Assembly: GCA_022496805.1 (NCBI GenBank)
Contig: CM040091.1
Span: 11,956,336-12,020,335, forward strand
DNA: 64,000 nt
Source of the DNA: Pohlia nutans
Lineage: Eukaryota > Streptophyta > Bryopsida > Bryales > Mniaceae
Reading direction: 5' to 3'
Within the stretch, counting starts at the first letter, position 1. Every line of letters begins with the position of its first letter. Of the stretch, positions 1 to 12,456 are shown piece after piece. The notes beneath the pieces were generated by a model, which had not been told where the DNA came from, searched no databases, and was given only the letters and a program-made list of their open reading frames with translations. A program made the position numbers and the translations under genes.

Positions 1-2330
1 GTTAAAATTTCATGGTGGGGTTGTTGATTTAGAAAGTAGGTCATTTGATTACCCCACCCTTGTAACTCGCTCATTGACTCCCAATCAATCGTTTGTCCCC
101 TAGTGTACAAATTAAAGAAAAAGGAATCTTCATCATTTATTATTATTTTTACAAATTGTAAAAGAAAAGGTAGTCTTTTTAGGAAAAAGATTGGCTATTT
201 GCAGGGGGCTAAGAGAATAATTTCTTGGTTCAAAGCATTAATCGTTTGCTTTTAGTTCAAAAATGGCGTCCTTGTCTATTTTGAAAGTTGGGTGGGGAAG
301 ATCTAAAAGCATTTGGTGCTACGATTATTCTCTATATTTAAAGAGCTCTTGAACATGAATCCTAAAGTTCTTTGAGCGTGGTGAAAGATTGCTTCCAAAA
401 TCCCCTTCTTAAAGCAATGCTAGACTTTTTGCATCATTTTAATTTTTTGGTAAATCATTCTTTAGTTAAATTCTTGTAGCATGTTCTAAGTCTAAAATTT
501 GAAAGCCTGAATCTTCACCAATCGCAAGATTATAGTGGTTGAACTTTTAAAAACAATCTTATTTTGCTCGCTTTGGTTCTTTGATGATTACAATTCTCCA
601 CACTTCTACACTGAATGTTTTATCCAAATTCTCAATGAACAATTGCAGTGTAAATGTAGGGTATATTCAACTTGACTTAAATTCAAATGAAAAATGCTTA
701 TTTTATTCGTTGGAGGATATTTAGAAGGACCCTTGTCATTTTTCATTCAGTTTGACTACATGTCAAGCCCTTCGAATGGAGGCCTTAAAATTCTCTAATT
801 CCTCTAAGGTGGCAGTAAGGTAACCACACTTAAGGTCAATGCACCTATATTTTCTAACAAATTCCAACAAAAAAGGAAGATAATGTAATAGTAAGAACCA
901 TGTTGCGTTTACCCTTAAGAGGGAAGAAGTAGTCTTGCACGACTAGTCCTTTGTTTGGTGAACATCCAACCAATGGTGGGTTGAACAAAAACTTTTATTA
1001 TTCATGCCGGCTTCAAAAGAAGACCGAAGTTCTTACTACTATGAACTATGTTTAAATGTTTGCTTGTAGATCGAGTTTTCAAAATAATATAAACTATAAT
1101 CTATATTGGAGTGATGAAGTTATAAATTTGTATAATATAAATGAAATGTCATTTATTCATGTAACTGAATTTATTTGGCTTATAATGTTGCAACAACTAG
1201 AGTTACGAATACAAGTTCTATTCCTCTTTTTGTATTTATAGTGTAAATTATATACTGTAGTACTAGTTCTGGGTTACCATTCAACAAAGGAGTATTTAAT
1301 ATTTTTTGAAAAAGAAGGTTGTTTTCCAAAAAAAATCAAAGATTTTTGTTTGTAAGCAAAAAATGATTAAGAATGGCTCAAATGGCCCAAAATAGCTTAG
1401 TGATATAATAATATACTAAAAATAACTTATTCTATTTTTCATTATTTGGTCCTCATAATTTTGGATTTTTTACATTTACTATATTTTGAATTATTTTTTG
1501 GCTATTCACCTATGGTACTAAGGTACTGTAGTATTTATATACATGTTGTTTTTTCATGACAATGGAAATGAAGTCCCTTGAAAACTTTCAACACAAAAAG
1601 CATAAAAGCAACATTTATTATTTGTTAGTATTATTATTGCATTTGTTTCTCTTTGATGACCCTTACTTGCACTTGCTTTGCTTACAAGGTCATCTTCTAT
1701 CTTTTTGAATTAACTCTTTGTAGCTCTACTTATGAATTCTTTCTCTCTGCATCTATTTTTTGCGCCCCAACACATTTGTGCCTTTGCTTAAGGTTTTAGT
1801 TTTAATTTATCTATTTATTCCACTTCAAAAAAAATTATTTTCTTTCTTTTTGCATCTACACATTCTTTTGAGTATGAAAGATTTAGGTTAATTATGAATT
1901 CAAAAGTACTTGGGGCACGAAGATTCAAAAAACAATAAAGGTTTGGTAGGGAGTAAGTGTGAAGCCAATTCCAATAATACAAAGCCATTGTTTTTATTTC
2001 ATGTGTTTATGATATGCTTTAGTGTGGTTAAATAATGGCTGATTCAAAATGTGAATGGTCGAGGTTGCATGCCAAGGTTAAACGTAATGACCACATTTAC
2101 AAGGTAGAAGTTGTTTTATTTACGTTTGAGGTTTCTCAATATCTATAAAGAAATTTGGTGACATTTATATTGTATATCATTGTGCATACCATATGCACAA
2201 TGTTGATTTCAACAAGCCAAATTTTCTTATACAAACCAATTTAACCTTCTCTTTTTTACAAATTTAATATATTATTGATTCTATCATTTGACTTTATTAT
2301 CATATTTTTAAATAATTATAGCATTAGTAG
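1..2330. other. AT-rich non-coding stretch
   Basis: No convincing gene is visible. The longest reading frames are about 60 codons and show no recognisable domain. The stretch is AT-rich, with many homopolymer T and A runs, and looks like decayed intergenic repeat DNA. Confidence 0.6.
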
Positions 2331-2625
2331 ATATTGCAGCCATGTTTTGACTTGAAATAAATTAAAAACTTGTTCAAAAAAATTCAAATAAATAATAAAA
2401 CATAAATGTTTAGTTATGTTTAAAAAGAAGAGAAATGTGAATAGTCAAGAGTTGGAAGTTGTGACCCATGGTTATATGCTTGATTGAGCAGTTTAAGTCA
2501 AAAAATATTATTGAATGATAAAATGACATAGATGCTAATTCCCTAACAAGTTCACAAAGATGGTATTGTCATGTTGATTTTTTAAAAAGTACTCTTAAAA
2601 TCATGGCACAAAATTTGTTTATGTG
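2331..2625 (+). repeat. Direct repeat, copy 1 of 2, flanking the 2.6-6.2 kb array
   Basis: The stretch from 'agatattg..agcc' through 'gaatgataaaatgaca' to 'gacaagcc' recurs in the same orientation at about 6186-6473 with scattered substitutions and indels. The two copies bracket a 3.6-kb degenerate array. They could be old LTR-like ends or part of a larger tandem unit. I see no TG..CA ends, primer-binding site or coding capacity that would decide this. Confidence 0.6.
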
Positions 2626-3274
2626 ACAAGCCTAAGGTACGGTATACTTGTCTACGAGACAAGCCTAAAGTAAATCTGTCTATTGAGGACAAGCCTAACG
2701 TACAATACACTTGATTAGACATCCTCTTTATCCTTTGTATTAGGACTCTATAGTTCCTAATTATTACTTGTACCTTACATAATGGTAGATAGTTAGAAAC
2801 TTCACATTGGAATATACCTTTGAACAAATATTTTGGAACTTAGAAGTTTTGGAGTGTACACAAGAGTATCTCCAAAATTTCACAATATATAAATTTCATC
2901 ATTAGTGGGCCAAATTATTTAGAGAATACAAGGTCATCTGATTAGACATCATGTTTGTTCTTTCTTTTGAGACTCTACACAATTTTATTTACACTTGTAC
3001 AATACATAGTTTATTACTTATGTTCAAACTCTACAGTTTGTAAAGTTTATCATCTCTATTGAGACTCTATAGTTTCTGATTTACACTTCAATCTTGTCGT
3101 ACATTGTTTATTCTTTCTATTGAGACTTTAGAGTTTGTAATGTACACTTCTACCTTACATTGTTTATCCTTTCTATTAAGACTCTAGAATTTCAAATTTA
3201 CACTTCTGTTGTACAATGCTCCCAACAGTAAACTCACATGTCAGTTGAGTGAGTACCGTTCTCTAATTTGAAAT

Positions 3275-3855
3275 CGAGTGACGCTTATTGCTGTTCATTA
3301 GCAGGGTGCGTGAGTCTTGGGTGGTGACAAATTAGATTCATTGTTCTTATTGGCGCATGCAGCAAACACTCAGGAGCTAGCGCGTTCATTTGGCAGCAGC
3401 GATATTCATGGATTTGAACCGAGTGACGCTTATTGCTGTTCATTAGTAGGGTGCGCGAGTCTTGGGTGGTGACAAATTAGATTCATTGTTCTTATTGGCG
3501 CATGCAGCAAGCACTAAGGAGCTAGCGCGTTCATTTGGCAGCAGCGATCTTCATGGATTTGAACCGAGTGACGCTTATTGCTATTCATTAGCAGGGTGCG
3601 CGAGTCTTGGGTGGTGACAAATTAGATTCATTGTTCTTATTGGCGCATGCAGCAAGCACTAAGGAGCTAGCGCGTTCATTTGGCAGCAGCGATCTTCATG
3701 GATTTGAACCGAGTGACGCTTATTGCTATTCATTAGCAGGGTGCGCGAGTCTTGGGTGGTGACAAATTAGATTCATTGTTCTTATTGGCGCATGCAGCAA
3801 GCACTAAGGAGCTAGCGCGTTCATTTGGCAGCAACGATCTTCATGGATTTGAACG
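3275..3855 (+). repeat. 145-bp tandem repeat, four copies
   Basis: Four consecutive units begin CGAGTGACGCTTATTGCT at 3275, 3420, 3565 and 3710, a spacing of exactly 145 bp. Only a few substitutions separate them (for example gatattcatg in copy 1 against gatcttcatg in copies 2 to 4). They are far more alike than the surrounding array, so the amplification is recent. The unit length is not a multiple of three, so this is not a coding repeat. Each unit is more GC-rich than its flanks. Confidence 0.95.
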
Positions 3856-3950
3856 AACCATTGACATTTCTTTTGAGACATTAGAATTTTGTTTTACACT
3901 CCTACTCTACATAGAGTTAAAAGGTTTAGAACTTTACATTAGAATATTCC

Positions 3951-4533
3951 TTAACCCCTAAAGGACCAGGGGTGTTTTTAGTTTAGCTCTTGTTTTCTTG
4001 ACTAGCTCTTATAACAAGCTCAATTCCTCATTGGTGTGGGTTAATTTTGACGATCGGCACCGTTGAAATCAAAGAAGACTTACATAGCTTTTGTATGAAA
4101 AAAAGATCAACAAAATCGCACAATTTTTGAGAAAATGCCACCGTTGAGAAGATTGATGGAACTTATTCAGGGTATTTTGTACACATGCTGAAATTGGATT
4201 GATCAAAAGTGCTCCAAAAAATCTGAAATTTTTATTGTGAGTAGAAATCATCATTTTTAAAATGTGGAAAAAATTTCAAGTGATTTGGAGGTGCGAAGAA
4301 GAAGATATGAGGGTCTGAAGTGACGCCTAAATACCCACAGTGCAACTCAAAAAAATCACCAAAAATTGCACACTTCATGAAATTTCGATCAAGAAGTACT
4401 CACGGATTCAGCTCTTAAAAAGAACTAGGGTCTCTTTGTTACTCACTTTACAATTCACGGTCCAACAACTCGAAATTCCTTACTTTCTAGTTCCAGAAGC
4501 CACGTGGTGGCCTCGTGGTCCTTTAGGGGTTAA
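3951..4533. mobile_element. MITE of the TTAA family
   Basis: The left end reads TTAACCCCTAAAGGACCA and the right end is its reverse complement, GGTCCTTTAGGGGTTAA. TTAA is present on both sides and fits a 4-bp target duplication, as in piggyBac or Kolobok-type transposons. No transposase is encoded. The element interrupts the degenerate array. Confidence 0.85.
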
Positions 4534-6185
4534 AACAAATGTGTAGTAACTTAGGAATTTTAGAATATATCCAAGAGTATTTCCTTTAAATTTAATCAAA
4601 TAAAAACGTCATTATTAGTAAAACCACTTAATCAAAGAGTTGGTCGCTTGATTAGACTCGATGTCCTTTTTTTGTTTTGGGCCTCTAAAGTTTGTGATTT
4701 ATACTCCTACTATACATACACTAGTGGTAGAGGGTTTTGAACTTTGGATTGAAATTCACCTTTAGAAAAAATGCTTTGGAACTTGGAATGTTTAGAAGGC
4801 ATCTAAGAGCATCTCCAAATTTTCATCACGCTAGAACTTCATCACTAATAGAGCTACTTATTTTGATAGTAGGTCACTTGATTGGACATCATGGTTATCC
4901 TTTTTGTTGAGACTCTACAATTTGTGATTTTCACTCCTTCCGTCCATTGTTTATCCTTTCCGTGGAGACTCTACATTTCACAATTTACACTACTAGTGTA
5001 CATAAAGGTAGAAAGTTTAGAACTTCACACTGGAATATACTTTGAAACAAATGTTTAGTAACTTGGTAATTTTCAAATACAAATAAGAGTATATCCTAAA
5101 TTCAATTACAATAAAACTTCATCACTAGTACATCCATCTATTTAAAAACACGTCATTTGATTAGGTCTATTTGCTCTTCTTCATTTGTGTTATGAATCTA
5201 TTTGAGTTTGTAATTTACACTCCTACTGTACATACACTAGTGGAAGTAGTGGTGGAAGGTTTTAAACTTCAGATTGGAATATACATTTGAACAATTGTTT
5301 TGGAACTTAGAAGTTTTGAAGTGTACACAAGAGTATCTCCAAAATTCACAACATTCAAATTTCATCATTAATGGGCCGAATTATTTAGATAACATGTCAT
5401 TTGATCAGACATCATCTTTATCTTTTGAGACTCTATAGTTTTTTGTTTATGCTTGTACAATACATTGTTTATCATTTATGTTCAAACTCTACAGTCCCTG
5501 ATTTTCCTGCTACCAAACTTTGTTTATCATTTCTGTTGAGACTCTACAATCCGTGATTTGCCCTCCTACCAAACTTTGTTTATCATTTCTATTTAGACTC
5601 TACAATCCGAGCTACAATCCCAGATTTGTCTTCCCATCAAACTCTTATTATCATTTCTATTGAGACTCTACAACATGTGATTTACACTTCTATTCTACAT
5701 TGTTTATTCTTTCTATTAAGACTTTAGAAATTGTGATTTATACTCCTACCGTACATTGTTTATCCTTCTTGTTGAGACTCTTGAGTTCCAAATTTACACT
5801 CCTATTGTAGACTGTTTATCCTTTTTGTTGAGACATTAGAGTTTTGATTTACACTCCTATTGTACATAGAGGTAGAAGGTTCAAAACTTCACACTAAAAA
5901 ATACCTTGAAACAAATGTTCAGTAACTTGGAAATTTTAGAATATACCTAAGAGTATTTCCTAAATTTAATCACATTAACACTTCATCACTAGTACAACCA
6001 CATATTTAAAGAATAGGTCATTTGATTAGACATGTTCTTCTACATTTGTGTTACGATTCTAGAGTTTATAATTTACATTCCAACCGTACATACACTAGTG
6101 GTGGAAGCTTCTAAGCTTCATATTGGAATATACCTTTAAAAGAATGTTTTGAAACTTGGAAATTTTGGAGTGTACCTTAGTTTTG

Positions 6186-6473
6186 GTAGATATTGTAGCC
6201 TTATTTGGCTTTGGGATGAGTAAAAAACTTGTTTTCAATTGTCCAAACAAATATTAAACATGAAAAAAAAAAAAAAAAAAAGTGTGAATGGTCAAAACTT
6301 GGAAGTTGTCGCCATTTGTTTTACACTTCGTTCAAGTCAAGAAATTATTATTGAATGATAAAATGACAAAGATGCTAATGTGGCAACACTTTTACAAAGA
6401 TGGTAAATTGTGATGTAGATTGTACAAGAAGTACTCTTGAAACTATGGGACAAAACTTGTCTAAATGACAAGC
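6186..6473 (+). repeat. Direct repeat, copy 2 of 2
   Basis: This is the partner of 2331-2625 and shares 'attattgaatgataaaatg' and 'gtactcttgaaactatggga' with it. It contains a run of about 19 A residues near 6256. Same orientation as copy 1. Confidence 0.6.
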
Positions 6474-7002
6474 CATCACTTAGTTTACCTTAACATAATC
6501 ATTTTATAATGCTTTGACATCCTGTTCAAGGCTTCAAACTATGAAATACAATTTTGGACAAGATATAGACCATAATGCCAAGTTGTCATTGTCGAAGACC
6601 AAATGACAATGGCCAATTATTAAGTGGCCATGCCCAAAAAGCACATAATCAAAGGTAAATACCCATGTAGCAAATTCCAAAGAATACAAATCAAAAAACT
6701 AAAATGTCTTGCATGTTTGGTCTACTTAGCATATTGGACTCTGGCTTTGCAATTTTTGACTTTAGCTACGTTGCCTTTGTTGTTTTTGACTTTAGTTATA
6801 TGACATTCACTAGCCTTCATGCCCACTACCTTTCCTTCAAATACCATACTCATCTCCTTGAGCCTCTACCTATCCACTTAGTTATTGGTGAAGTATTGTT
6901 GGATGTGGAATATTCCACACCATCTACTATAGAGCCAATGCTTGGATAGTGCTTGCTATTGAACGTTATATACGTGGTTTTTAGTTTTTAGCTTTGGTTA
7001 TG
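6474..7002. other. Intergenic stretch without a recognised gene
   Basis: An 81-codon frame at 6704-6949 contains three short FDFSY-like phrases that come from a small internal DNA repeat. I do not recognise it and do not support it as a gene. Confidence 0.5.
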
Positions 7003-7568
7003 TTAACCCCTAAAGGACCAAGTGTCCTAACTAGGACATTTCAATGTTCGGGTAGGTTCCCATGGTGTCAATTTTATTTTTTATTTTTTGAAATAAATCA
7101 TGTGAATTTGGTATATCAATACAAAACTAGGGATCTAATTTTTTTTGATTCCGACTTTTTAAGTGGAAGTTATGGAGCAAAAAGGGCTCTTTTGGAGAGA
7201 ATGGGCAATGCAGGCAAGGCTAAAAATAAACCTCAAAAATTATTATTATTCAACTTTAACCGTAGGATATTGTTATAGATTACCAAAAGAGTGCATGGTA
7301 AAATTTTCATAGAATTTGACCGTACAGATTGCAAGATTATAGCGTTTGAAGTGAAAAGATGAAATTGCTGTCTTTATGGATATTTTTTTACCGTCTTTGA
7401 AGACATGGGAAAATTTGTTAAATTGATTAAAAAAAATCTTAAATTTTATTTAAATGTTTGATTTGGTATTTTCTATCAAGAGGAAAAAAAATATTCACAA
7501 GAAAATGAATAGAAAGAGATGAAAATGATGCTCAAAAACAGGAAAAACCGCGGTCCTTTAGGGGTTAA
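7003..7568. mobile_element. MITE of the TTAA family
   Basis: Starts TTAACCCCTAAAGGACCA and ends GGTCCTTTAGGGGTTAA. It includes the family-wide phrase 'gaccgtacagat' near its middle. Its right end lies 2 bp from the left end of the next element. Confidence 0.85.
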
Positions 7569-7570
7569 GT

Positions 7571-7796
7571 TTAACCCCTAAAGGACCAAGAAGCCTAATT
7601 AGGCCTCATGTTTTTTTTGAAATTTTGAATAAGTTCTTGTTTTGTTAATTTTTTTTGTTTTTTGACCACCATATGCACTATTCTTTAATGATTTTATTGA
7701 CATAAAATCCAATATGACATGAATGACATTTTTCACAATATGATCATTTGAATTTGTCATTTTAAGACCATGAATCCTTGGTCCTTGAGAGATTAA
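7571..7796. mobile_element. Short MITE of the TTAA family, subfamily with ~200-bp interior
   Basis: Starts TTAACCCCTAAAGGACCA and ends 'ggtccttgagagattaa'. The interior phrase 'atttgtcattttaagacc' is the reverse complement of the interior of 9183-9814 and 42771-42976, so these form one subfamily found in both orientations. It abuts the previous element (TTAAGTTTAA junction), suggesting insertion at or beside an existing TTAA. Confidence 0.75.
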
Positions 7797-9182
7797 CTTA
7801 ATTTTTAACCAAGTACTCTTTGACCATGACAACCTGCAACTTGACATTTGACATTATAGTCTATGTAGTTTCCAAAACTAGATTCCATATGGAGCTGCAA
7901 ACAGCCATAAATTGGGGCAACAGTATGGATTGTTCAGACAAATGCAAAGTGGCCCATAAAATCTGATTGTTCGAGACCCCACAAGCATCATTGTGTAGAG
8001 TAGGTAGATAGGCTTTTGGGGAATTTTCTTGAACAATTCAATGGAATCTACCGATTGTTCCGAGGCCTTGCAAAAAAATTAGTTAAAAAAATCCAGTAAC
8101 TGAAGATGCCGGCATGGATATCAGTGGGTCAATCCTCATCTTCTTACATCTCTGTATCCCAATTGGGCACCGGAGAAACATCAATTTTTTGCGTGCTCAG
8201 ACACATGGCATTTTTTATTTATTTTTTATCATTTTTCATGTGGCGATATAAAATTTTATAGTGGTGCTTCATATCTCAACATTCATCTAGATAGAAAATA
8301 TCACATTAGAAGATATCACAAACACATAATTTTGTTGGCTGTGACTGTAGGGAAGAGACATTGCATGGACACCCATTTTCTTGGCTAAAAACATATTTCG
8401 TCCATGATTCCACTGAAATGCATTCTTGTCCTTCATCCATGCTATTTCGGTCAAAGCTCTTCATAGTGTAGCTAATTTTTTTCATCCACAATCTACCGAT
8501 TTCATCCATTTGAATTTGAAGTTTCATGGTTTTTGGCCATTTTTTAGCCAGATAATTATTTTCTGGTGCAATCTGGCACTATTTCGCCCAAAAAAATGCC
8601 ATACTTAGACATGTTAATGAGATGCCTTAAGAGTAAACATATTTGATCCCCGGACATTGAGATTCGCTAGAACTTGCACGAGTCCCGAGCCCCCGGTTTC
8701 CAGCAAGAAACCCCCTGAATTTTGCACACGAGAGCCCTTAAAATATGTGAAAACTTGACGGAGTTCATGTCGGTCTTGCTCGAGGGGGGCCCATGACATG
8801 CACAGGCCACAACCTCATCAGCCAACCAAGGGACCAAAAGGATGGATTTTCGAGCCTTTGTTTTGTCCACGATGATGATGATGTCGTCATGGTTGAATTT
8901 CCGTTTAAAAAAGCTATTCTTCAATGATAAGAGGGTTTGATTATTCGCCTCAAGCCTTTTGGCTTGCTTGTTTCTTCAGATGCCTACAATTGTAGACTCT
9001 CACTCATGAAGAGATCAAACTTCTGTGCATGATCTCGTTTCCTTGACCAATAAGAAACCTGTAAGGCTGTAACCTCATTTTCAGAACAACCCCCCTTTAT
9101 GTGACCAAAGAACACTCTTCAGTCAGTGGCTCAATAACTACTGGAAACATCAAGCTGTTGAAATCCACGCAAGTGGGGAAAC
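7797..9182. other. Intergenic stretch, locally GC-richer near 8.65-8.83 kb
   Basis: No gene recognised. Between about 8640 and 8830 the base composition shifts to C/G-rich, and open frames of 60-85 codons overlap on the minus strand without a recognisable domain. This may be a piece of an old insertion. Confidence 0.45.
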
Positions 9183-9814
9183 TTAACCCCTAAAGGACCA
9201 AGGTTTCAAAATGACAAGTTCAATTGATCATGTTGAGAAATTTATAATTTAGATGAGGCCAAATTTTATATCACTAGAATTAAGGTAGGATGTCCTAAAA
9301 CCACCACCTCCCCCAATTATGACATGTAGACCTTTCTTGGGGCCACCATAGTTGAGACCCGAAACCACCAATTTCACTATTTAAGTAGACCAATGGCACA
9401 CCAAACATTGCAAAGAAATAGTTGGTGGTTTTGGGTATAATTGTGAGTGAAAGTTAGTACCACATGGTGTGAACATGGGGAAACCTAAAGGTTTGATTTG
9501 GGTCACAGGTTACTTTCCACTTTGAAATTTTGTATAAAATTGACAAATGTGAATTAGATGTTGCAATTTTTTGCGATTGTCATCAAAACCTACTTCAAAT
9601 ACGGTCATATTTTTTTTGAATTTAACACTGCCAAAAATAGACCAGATTGCTTAAGTTGGTGGTTTTAGGACAATCAACCTTAGTGAAGTACATTGCATGT
9701 GTTGATCAAACAACAAATAGATTTGGTCATAAAGAATTCCACATAGGATATGATCAAAAGTGCTAAAAATAAACATGAGACCTAGTTTGGGCTTCTTGGT
9801 CCTTTAGAGGTTAA
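9183..9814. mobile_element. TTAA-family MITE interrupted by a TA-element
   Basis: The outer ends are TTAACCCCTAAAGGACCA and 'ggtcctttagaggttaa'. Outer interior sequence matches 42771-42976, for example 'ccaaattttatatcacta'. The copy at 42.8 kb lacks the stretch at 9283-9680, which shows that this stretch is a later insertion. Confidence 0.85.
9283..9680. mobile_element. TA-flanked MITE with CCTAAAACC-type termini, nested
   Basis: The left terminus is AGGTAGGATGTCCTAAAACC and the right terminus is its approximate reverse complement ('ggttttaggacaatcaacct'). Both are flanked by TA, the target of Tc1/mariner-class elements. The terminal layout AGGT.GA....CCTAAAACC is shared with the elements at 51.2, 57.2 and 62.3 kb. 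No coding capacity. Confidence 0.75.
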
Positions 9815-10739
9815 AAGGCTCAATCTACGAGTTTGTGGATATGATGCCCAATGTTCATTGTGTTCACCAACTTTGGCATATCTTGAAATCGAGTTGATAA
9901 TATAGAGAATGTTGTAGTTGGTCCTCAAGATTGGCCAAAAATAATTATAAGAAGAGAAGTCCAAACCTTCTTGAAATTTATTTATTTATTTTTAGTGAAA
10001 TTCTACTTTGTATGGTGAAAAAGAAAATCTTAAAGAATTTTCAAAAAAATTGACATTTATTGGTTAAAAAAAAATCCAAAATATGAAAATTCGGCATGGA
10101 ATGTTGACCCCAATGGCTGGGACCGATTGGACTCATGCTCAATTCATATCGGACTCATACCCGATTCATATTGGACTTATACCCAAGATAGATAAAAACT
10201 CCGGACCCGATAAAGGGCCGGCGTGAATAAAGCGTCTGTTCGTAAAGCAAATGATTCAGTGTCCGCCGGACAAAGAGCCAACTTATACCCAACTCACTTA
10301 CTCAACTCATACCCAGCTCATAGTTGATTGGAAGACATATTGCAATAGAACAGAATCACCAAAAAGCCCAAAATCACCAATTTTGAATTAACGCTTTGAA
10401 GCACATGCATCCACATAGTAATACGGATCTTAAAAATGATTTTTGAAAAAAAACACAATTGGTTTATGTCAAGTTCCATTTTTAGTTCAAAAAATGAGAC
10501 TTAAAACATGAAATTCCAAAATAAATAGAATCAAATAATGGAAACGATACCATCTTGTAGTTCATGTTATTCCAATTTCATTACAATATTTTTTAATTTT
10601 TTGCATGTTGAATTGGGGTTTCTAATTGAATTTCAAGAGAAAACTTGGAAAATTTAATTGAAAAATATTAATAATAAATATGACGAATCCAACTGCACAA
10701 ATGTGATCTTCACATTGACATTTACAACTTTGCTTTGTA
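9815..10739. other. Intergenic stretch with a short degenerate repeat
   Basis: From about 10130 to 10330 the phrase 'actcatacccgattcatat' recurs in degenerate form. A GC-richer piece near 10195-10270 reads 'gggccggcgtgaataaagcg', whose reverse complement resembles sequence near 61110. No gene recognised. Confidence 0.45.
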
Positions 10740-11717
10740 CAGTGGGGTCCAACATGGAATGGCGTTTTTGGTTTCGCAGTGAGAAAAATTTCAGTACTGC
10801 CAACTTTGAAAGCCTCCCGAGAGCTCAAATATTGGTATTTTACCACGAAAATTTTACCAGAGACTTATCTTTAAGTTAATTATATGTATGCCAAATTTCA
10901 AGGCCAAAAGATTCATCAAAAAAACGTTATTCAAAATCTACCAACATTGGTAGTTATTCACTGCTGCCAACTTTGACAACCTCCCAAAGATTGAATTAAT
11001 TTTTTTTTGCCATGAAATTCTTGGAAAAAGAACTTCTTTATGTTAATAACATATGATAAAAATTTCAAGGCCAGAAGATTAATACAAAAAAGATATTGAC
11101 AATCTACCAACATGTGTAGTTGTGGGAAACAATGGGGGAAAATTTGCTACCAACTTTGACACCCTCCCTACGGTTGAGAAATTGTCTATTTACCATGAAA
11201 TTTTTGGTACAACATGCTCTTTATGACAAAATCATTCATGCCAAATTTCAAGGTCAAAAAATCTATACAAAGAAAATTATTTACAATCTACCAATGTGTG
11301 TAGTTTCCCCCATTGTTTCCCACAACTACACATGTTGGTAGATTGTTAATATCGTTTTTTGTATTAATCTTTTGGCCTTGAAATTTTTATCATATGTTAT
11401 TAACATAAAGAAGTTTTTTTTCCTAGAATTTTATGGCAAAAAAAAAATTAATTCAATCTTTGGGAGGCTGTCAAAGTTGGCAGCAGTGAAAACATTTCCA
11501 CAGCTACCAATGTTGGTAGATTCTGAATAACTTTTTTTGGGTGAATCTTTTGGCCTTGAAATTTGGCATACATATAATTAACTTAAAGATAAGTCTCTGG
11601 TAAAATTTTCGTGGTAAAATACCAATATTTGAGCTCTCGGGAGGCTTTCAAAGTTGGCAGTACTGAAATTTTTCTCACTGCGAAACCAAAAACGCCATTC
11701 CATGTTGGACCCCACTG
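10740..11717. mobile_element. Foldback TA-element with repeat-structured arms, copy 1
   Basis: The termini are CAGTGGGGTCCAACATGG and its inverted copy, each flanked by TA (TACAGTG..CACTGTA), as in Tc1/mariner-class elements. The arms together account for nearly the whole 978 bp. Each arm is itself built of roughly 200-bp units carrying 'ctaccaac..tgg/gtgtag' and 'atttcaaggcc', so the arms are tandem repeats as well as inverted repeats. No transposase is visible. A second member lies at 59148-60208. Confidence 0.9.
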
Positions 11718-11879
11718 TACACCAACTCCATCTTTCTTTTTTATCAAACGTTTTACAATAAATCTTTCAAAACAATGTTGAATCGAGACGTTAAATTGGT
11801 AATTACGTATGTTCATAATGTTGTTTATCACAACAACCAAGCAAGATCATGAACTTTGACATAATAGAGTTTACTTAGC

Positions 11880-12456
11880 TTAACCCTTAAATGTCCAACT
11901 GTTTAGAAAGTGAACAATGTACAAAATCAACCATGGTTTTTTCATCCGTCCTTGACTTTTTACAATGTGGATCTTTTACGATTAGTTTTGTAGGAAGTTA
12001 GCTTCATCTATGTGTGATCCAATTAGAAAGGCAATGTTTTGTGAAATTTCTATACCTTGTTTCATGTTGTAGTGATTCAATCAATATTGTATAAATTCTA
12101 GTATAAAAGTGATATTAAAAAAGTCAACTCATAAAATTAAGCAATTGAAAAATCTCCAAAAATCACTACACTTAAAGTATTACATTTCAACCAATCACAA
12201 CAAATTTCATGTACAAATTTTCAATATCTTATTCATAATCAAATTACATAAGAATTTTGAATTTTTAAGCTTCAAATTATATTCAAAATATTGGTGACAG
12301 CAATCACAGAGCTAACCATACAGATAGAATCTAAAATTCATAATGTACAACAATTATTTATACATCAAGTTCAAAATATCCCTATAGATTGAATTTTATG
12401 ATGCATCTTTGCGCAACTGTTGAATTTGGAGAGAGGTGAGGATGTTTAGGGGTTAA
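11880..12456. mobile_element. MITE of the TTAA family
   Basis: Starts TTAACCCTTAAATGTCCA and ends 'ggatgtttaggggttaa'. The interior holds 'attcataatgtacaac' and 'atgcatctttgc', shared with members at 46.3, 46.6, 51.5, 61.4 and 63.2 kb. Confidence 0.85.

Larger units (their letters stand above)
2624..6185. repeat. Degenerate satellite-like array, 225-300 bp period with short subrepeats
   Basis: Two motifs alternate. One is a short 'gactctacaatttgtgatt..acactcctac..gtacattgtttatcctttc' phrase that recurs many times between 2940 and 5860. The other is a longer phrase built on 'ttggaacttagaagtttt..aagagtatctccaaa', seen near 2833, 4545, 4773, 5053, 5303, 5920 and 6147. The period is irregular and the copies are strongly diverged, so the array is old. 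At 2624-2715 there are three 'gacaagcctaa' subrepeats of about 35 bp. Confidence 0.7.

Noticed and set aside
3275..3855. Protein-coding tandem repeat
   Set aside because: The unit of 145 bp shifts frame at each copy.
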